From contig JAFAZU010000469.1 in assembly GCA_019239585.1 (NCBI GenBank), positions 1 to 10,718 on the forward strand: a stretch of DNA of 10,718 bases, in the 5' to 3' direction. Shown piece by piece: positions 7,800-10,718 of the stretch. This DNA is from Acidobacteriaceae bacterium. Lineage in GTDB: Bacteria; Acidobacteriota; Terriglobia; Bryobacterales; Bryobacteraceae. Positions within the stretch are counted from its first letter, which is position 1. Each line of letters begins with the position of its first letter. The position numbers and the translations under genes are program-made. Below the pieces are notes generated by a model. It searched no databases. It was not told the origin of the DNA and was given only the letters and a program-made list of their open reading frames with translations.

Positions 7800-8084
7800 A
7801 TGGTTATCAGCTACCGTGATAAGCGCACCAGAGACTTCGCAGAGGGCAAACGGGTCAAAGCGCTTTTCGGTATTGAGCGATCCGCGCGTTTAAAGCTTGA
7901 TCGGATGGAAGCAGCCGTTACGTTGAAAGATCTTACCGCGTTACCCGGCAATCGCTTCGAAGCGCTGTTTGGTGATCGCAAGGGCCAGTACAGTATTCGC
8001 ATTAATGATCAGTGGCGAATTTGCTTTGAGTGGCCCGAAAGCTCACCAGGGCCTGTCAATGTAGAGATTGTCGATCACCATTAG
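7800..8084 (+). CDS. higB: HigB-type toxin (RelE/ParE superfamily mRNA interferase)
   Basis: A 94-residue protein matching the HigB/plasmid-killer family (PF05015) over its full length: YRDKRTRDFAEG near the start, LPGNRFEALFGDRKGQ (48-63) and YSIRINDQWRICFEW (64-78). Family members cut mRNA in translating ribosomes and stop growth until neutralised by HigA. The C-terminus reads VEIVDHH, whereas the commonest family ending is VDYH, so the penultimate Tyr, which is thought to help catalysis, is replaced by His93; Asp92 and His94 remain. The toxin gene precedes the antitoxin, the usual hig order. No Shine-Dalgarno is visible before the ATG, which may keep toxin translation low. It is the first gene of a two-gene operon with a 9-bp gap to higA. 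Confidence 0.92.
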   Translation: MVISYRDKRTRDFAEGKRVKALFGIERSARLKLDRMEAAVTLKDLTALPGNRFEALFGDRKGQYSIRINDQWRICFEWPESSPGPVNVEIVDHH

Positions 8085-8088
8085 GAGG
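8083..8088 (+). promoter_or_regulatory. Strong ribosome binding site of higA
   Basis: A perfect AGGAGG overlaps the last two bases of the higB coding region and ends five bases before the higA ATG. The toxin gene has no such site, so antitoxin translation should exceed toxin translation from the same transcript. Confidence 0.8.
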
Positions 8089-8093
8089 AAGCT

Positions 8094-8393
8094 ATGACCT
8101 TTGCTATTCACCCAGGAGAGCATTTGGCTGAAGAGCTTAAAGAACTTGGCATAAGCGCCGCCGAGTTAGCGCGTAAGCTGGATGTGCCAACGAATCGCAT
8201 CACGAGCATTATGAACGGGCAACGCGCTATCACTGGCGATACAGCATTACGTTTAGGACACTTCTTTGGAATGAGCGCCGAGTTTTGGTTGAACTTGCAG
8301 AGCCTTTATGAATTGCGCATTGCCCAACAAAAAGTCGGAAAAGCAATCAAAACTCTTCCTACCCTCAAACGCCCTGAACCCATTCATACGTGA
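8094..8393 (+). CDS. higA: HigA-type antitoxin, XRE-family helix-turn-helix
   Basis: A 99-residue antitoxin of the HigA/VapI family. It starts with the family hallmark HPGEHLAEEL (6-15), followed by the helix-turn-helix (about 21-45: SAAELARKLDVPTNRITSIM, then NGQRAIT) and the conserved ALRLGHFFGMSAEFWLNLQ stretch (51-69). It binds and neutralises HigB and, with it, usually represses its own operon; operator candidates lie just upstream of higB. The ATG is fixed by an AGGAGG five bases upstream. The stop codon sits at the base of a hairpin shared with the convergent ilvC. Nothing in the sequence indicates truncation, so the pair is probably functional. Confidence 0.93.
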   Translation: MTFAIHPGEHLAEELKELGISAAELARKLDVPTNRITSIMNGQRAITGDTALRLGHFFGMSAEFWLNLQSLYELRIAQQKVGKAIKTLPTLKRPEPIHT

Positions 8394-8435
8394 GGTAACC
8401 CTACTGGTTCCTCACAGACGAACCTGCCCTCGTCT
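8391..8435. terminator. Hairpins between convergent higA and ilvC
   Basis: Two adjacent hairpins fill the 42-bp gap between the convergent stops. The first (8391-8414) pairs TGAGG with CCTCA and AACC with GGTT around a CTACT loop, with a single bulged T. The second (8416-8435) pairs AGACGA with TCGTCT around an 8-base loop. Neither is followed by a T run on either strand, so they are at best weak or Rho-assisted bidirectional terminators. Confidence 0.4.
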
Positions 8436-9470
8436 TCAAACTCCTACGGCTGTTTCCTGCGGTACTCCGGCTTCTTTGCGTTTTTTTAGAAATGGCATCA
8501 TGGCGCGCAGTTCCGCGCCGACGCGTTCGATGGGCTGATCTTTGGCCTGCTCGCGCATCCCTAAGAAGCTTTTGCGTCCGTTGCGATTTTCCGCTAGCCA
8601 GGTTCGGGCAAACTCACCCGATTGAATTTCCTGCAGAATCTTCTGCATCTCTGCTCGGGTTTGCTCAGTGACGATACGTGGTCCACGGGTATAGTCACCG
8701 TATTCCGCTGTATCGGAGATCGAGTAGCGCATGTAACCTAGGCCGCCTTCGTAAATTAGGTCCACAATCAGCTTTAACTCGTGCAAACACTCGAAGTAGG
8801 CGATTTCAGGCGCATAACCGGCAGCGGTCAAAGTTTCAAAACCGGCACGGATCAGTTCACTAACACCGCCGCAGAGCACGGCCTGTTCGCCGAAGAGATC
8901 GCTTTCTGTTTCTTCTTTGAAAGTGGTTTCAATCACGCCCGCTTTCAGGCAACCCAGACCATAGGCGTAGGCCAGCGCGTTCTCCAGTGCCTTGCCGGAA
9001 GCGTCCTGCGCAATCGCTACGAGCGCGGGAACGCCCACGCCTTCCACAAATAACTCGCGAACACGATGTCCCGGCGCTTTCGGAGCAACCATTGAAACAT
9101 CAATGTCGGCGGGCGGCTGAATCTCATTGAAATGGATGTTGAAGCCATGCGCGAACATGAGGGTTTTGCCTTTCGTCATGTTCGGCGCGATCTCGTTGCG
9201 GTACACCTCACCTTGCAAATGGTCCGGCAGCAGGATCATGGTGACATCCGCTGTCTTCGCCGCTTCCGATACGCTCAACACGGGAAGACCAGCCGCTTCC
9301 GCCTTCGCCTTGCTCTTGCTGCCTTCGTGCAGCCCGACTACTACCTTGAATCCTGAATCACGCAGATTCAGCGCGTGGGCATGTCCCTGGCTTCCGTAAC
9401 CGATGACGGCAATGGTTTTGCCTTGTAACGGCGCGAGACTGCCGTCCTGTTCATAAAATCGTCTTGGCAT
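8436..9470 (-). CDS. ilvC: Ketol-acid reductoisomerase, NADP+-type, class I
   Basis: A 344-residue class I enzyme that isomerises and reduces 2-acetolactate (or 2-aceto-2-hydroxybutyrate) to the dihydroxy acid, the second step of valine/isoleucine synthesis. The Rossmann motif is GYGSQGHAHALNLRDSG (24-40). Active-site residues are in place: His108 (AHGF), Lys131 (APKAPG), Asp191 and Glu195 binding Mg2+ (ESDLFGEQ), Glu227 and Glu231 (FECLHELK) and Ser252 (YSISD). The cofactor loop GLHEGSKSK (46-54) keeps the two serines that favour NADPH, but has His48 where many homologues have Arg. The length matches the short bacterial form. AGGA precedes the ATG by six bases. It is the last gene of ilvB-ilvN-ilvC, 42 bp after ilvN, with a terminator-like hairpin in the gap, and is convergent with higA. 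Confidence 0.97.
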   Translation of the reverse strand: MPRRFYEQDGSLAPLQGKTIAVIGYGSQGHAHALNLRDSGFKVVVGLHEGSKSKAKAEAAGLPVLSVSEAAKTADVTMILLPDHLQGEVYRNEIAPNMTKGKTLMFAHGFNIHFNEIQPPADIDVSMVAPKAPGHRVRELFVEGVGVPALVAIAQDASGKALENALAYAYGLGCLKAGVIETTFKEETESDLFGEQAVLCGGVSELIRAGFETLTAAGYAPEIAYFECLHELKLIVDLIYEGGLGYMRYSISDTAEYGDYTRGPRIVTEQTRAEMQKILQEIQSGEFARTWLAENRNGRKSFLGMREQAKDQPIERVGAELRAMMPFLKKRKEAGVPQETAVGV

Positions 9471-9485
9471 TTCGATCCTTTTATT

Positions 9486-9523
9486 CTAAAGACAAAAGCG
9501 GAAGGGGTGAGACTACTCCGCTT
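9486..9523 (-). terminator. Terminator-like hairpin between ilvN and ilvC
   Basis: Read on the minus strand, AAGCGGA and TCCGCTT (9523-9517 and 9502-9496) form a perfect 7-bp stem with a 14-base loop. TTGTCTTTAG follows, so the transcript would have a U-rich tail. The ilvN stop codon lies inside the structure. It could terminate part of the ilvBN transcripts or act as a processing or stability element; the stem is short and the U tract is interrupted, so strength is uncertain. Confidence 0.5.
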
Positions 9524-10064
9524 CTTGTAATTCCAATGCTTCTTCGGGCGCAGCGCCGCGAGGCACGGGCGGCGATAACCGTAGCTTCTTATTATCGAGC
9601 GACATCGAAACCGTGCCGGAGCGCGTGGCCTCAGTTTCGCCGTAACTCCGCATAACATCGATAAACTCATCGAGTTTTTCGTTGTCACCTGTGGCTTCGA
9701 GTACAAACCCTTCTGTTGTAGAGTCCACCACACGCGCTCCGAAGATTTCGGCTTCTTTCAAAACCGCCGTGCGTGAGCTCTGGGTTACCCGCACGCGCAC
9801 TAAAACCAATTCTCGATTTACCGCCGGTCCATCCGTCACATCCGTCGCTTGCAGGACATTAATCAGTTTGTTCATTTGCTTAATCACCTGCGCTCGGATG
9901 TTCGGTTCTACTTCTACCGTGATCGTCATTCGCGATAGCGTCGGGTCGAGCGTGCGCGCTACTGTCAAGCTTTCAATGTTGTACCCGCGCTGGCTCAGCA
10001 GCCCGGTCACGCGCATCAACGCTCCGGGTTTGTTTTCCATCAGGAGAGAGATAATTTGTTGCAA
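9513..10064 (-). CDS. ilvN: Acetolactate synthase small (regulatory) subunit
   Basis: A 183-residue regulatory subunit (IlvN/IlvH type) that binds and stimulates the catalytic IlvB subunit and confers valine feedback inhibition. The N-terminal ACT domain (about 2-75) has ENKPGALMRV and the GYNIESLTV segment; Asn11, Gly14 and Asn29 fall at the same numbers as residues whose mutation makes E. coli IlvH valine-insensitive, so the valine site looks intact. The C-terminal half (about 84-160) is the usual ALS small-subunit domain. A Pro/Glu-rich tail of about 20 residues beyond it is not typical. The start is TTG at 10064: a GGAGG (10073-10077) lies eight bases upstream and the family N-terminus begins exactly there, while the first ATG (Met9) would cut the ACT domain. 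It starts 18 bp after the ilvB stop, consistent with translational coupling. Confidence 0.95.
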   Translation of the reverse strand: MQQIISLLMENKPGALMRVTGLLSQRGYNIESLTVARTLDPTLSRMTITVEVEPNIRAQVIKQMNKLINVLQATDVTDGPAVNRELVLVRVRVTQSSRTAVLKEAEIFGARVVDSTTEGFVLEATGDNEKLDEFIDVMRSYGETEATRSGTVSMSLDNKKLRLSPPVPRGAAPEEALELQEAE

Positions 10065-10072
10065 CCGTAAGT

Positions 10073-10077
10073 CCTCC
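10073..10077 (-). promoter_or_regulatory. Ribosome binding site that fixes the TTG start of ilvN
   Basis: GGAGG on the minus strand ends eight bases before TTG 10064 and lies within the 18-bp gap after ilvB. It decides in favour of the TTG start. Confidence 0.75.
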
Positions 10078-10082
10078 GCGTC

Positions 10083-10718
10083 TTATACTTCTACCGGCTG
10101 CGGCGGACGCAGAACCATTTCGTTGATTGCTCCGCCGGCGGGCACCATCGGGAAAACGTTCTCATAAGGCGAGACTTTCACATTCAGCAGATAGGGTCCT
10201 GGTTCGGCTACCGCTTCTTCTAAAGCGCGGCGGATCTCCTTGACATCTTCCACCGTGCGCCCCTTAAAGCCGTAAGCGCCCGCTAATTTCTCCGGGTCGG
10301 GGAAGGAAGAAAGCACCACTTCGCTCAGGCGATTGTTATAGAACAATTCCTGCCATTGGCGCACCATGCCTAAATGGCCGTTATTCATTACAACGATTTT
10401 AATCGGCAGCGCATGGTTGGCAATCGTCGCCAGTTCGGGAATGGACATCTGGAAGCCGCCGTCGCCCACAAGGGCGAACACCAGCTTGTCGGGCCGGGCA
10501 AACTGTGCGCCAATGGCAGCGGGAAGGCCGAATCCCATGGAACCAAGGCCGCCCGAGTTGATCCATAAACGAGGCTCGTTATAACGCACCAACTGCGCCG
10601 ACCACATCTGATGCTGGCCCACGTCGCTTGTCACAACAGCTTGTCCACCGGAGAGTCGGTCGATTTCCGCCATCAAGTGTTGCGGTTTAATTTCGGTATC
10701 GGAGAACTCGGGCTTCAG
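10083..10718 (-). CDS. ilvB: Acetolactate synthase large (catalytic) subunit, C-terminal part
   Basis: The last 212 codons of a thiamine-diphosphate enzyme that condenses two pyruvates to acetolactate, or pyruvate with 2-oxobutyrate. The frame is open to the right edge, so the 5' part lies outside; the internal ATG at 10676 is not the start. Visible are the start of the TPP-binding domain (SDVGQHQMW, then NSGGLGSMGFGLPAAIG) and the TPP/Mg motif from GDGG to the closing Asn-Asn at 10466-10380, with the expected spacing. MVRQWQELFY follows, keeping the Trp that contacts herbicides in sensitive AHAS enzymes, and the ending has ENVFPMVPAGGAI. These set it apart from catabolic or other TPP enzymes. 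It is the upstream gene of ilvB-ilvN-ilvC within this window. Confidence 0.96.
   Translation of the reverse strand: MKPEFSDTEIKPQHLMAEIDRLSGGQAVVTSDVGQHQMWSAQLVRYNEPRLWINSGGLGSMGFGLPAAIGAQFARPDKLVFALVGDGGFQMSIPELATIANHALPIKIVVMNNGHLGMVRQWQELFYNNRLSEVVLSSFPDPEKLAGAYGFKGRTVEDVKEIRRALEEAVAEPGPYLLNVKVSPYENVFPMVPAGGAINEMVLRPPQPVEV

Noticed and set aside
8391..8435. Tandem hairpins as an attachment site or mobile-element end
   Set aside because: No direct repeats, integrase or transposase nearby; a transcriptional role between convergent genes is simpler.
9368..9733. 121-codon minus-strand open frame bridging the ilvN-ilvC junction
   Set aside because: It lies in another frame of ilvN and the ilvC start, both of which are full-length recognisable genes; its protein is low in recognisable structure.
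9682..10167. 161-codon plus-strand open frame
   Set aside because: Antisense shadow of ilvN and the end of ilvB; Ser/Thr/Arg-rich translation with no family resemblance.

Overview
The window looks like ordinary chromosomal DNA from a soil-type bacterium with moderate GC, most probably an Acidobacteriota or a close relative. The pointers are a very large PknB-type kinase with the N-terminal RW..LEELF..A..R..FL..AC block, a transmembrane helix and TolB-like plus TPR output; a sigma factor of the PF07638/TIGR02999 type; and a compact ilvB-ilvN-ilvC cluster. The taxonomic call is inference from gene style. No rRNA, tRNA, CRISPR array or insertion sequence was seen.

Layout. 1-1257 (minus): 5' two-thirds of an HlyB/LapB-like ABC exporter that runs off the left edge and carries two frame lesions that together restore the frame. 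1258-1584: divergent intergenic region. 1585-2952 (plus): FAD-dependent monooxygenase of the aromatic hydroxylase/epoxidase superfamily. 2978-5713 (minus): 911-residue membrane Ser/Thr kinase with TolB-like and TPR sensor region. 5797-6423 (plus): ECF sigma factor, divergent from the kinase across about 80 bp. 6412-7713 (minus): Ste24-like M48 membrane metalloprotease, tail-to-tail with the sigma gene and overlapping it by 12 bp. 7800-8393 (plus): higB-higA toxin-antitoxin pair. 8436-10718 (minus): ilvC, ilvN and the 3' part of ilvB, the canonical order of branched-chain amino acid synthesis, running off the right edge.

How the genes work together. IlvB/IlvN make acetolactate (or acetohydroxybutyrate), which IlvC reduces and isomerises. 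A hairpin followed by a T-rich stretch between ilvN and ilvC may uncouple ilvC expression from ilvBN. HigB and HigA form a self-contained toxin-antitoxin module with toxin first. The most interesting block is the kinase/sigma pair: the sigma factor has Ala-Thr where most sigma factors carry acidic residues in region 2.2, and it lies head-to-head with a transmembrane kinase. This fits the EcfP/PknT principle (sigma factor activated by threonine phosphorylation), here with a different, TolB-like/TPR sensor domain. The neighbouring membrane protease could be a target or only a neighbour; the sequence does not decide this.
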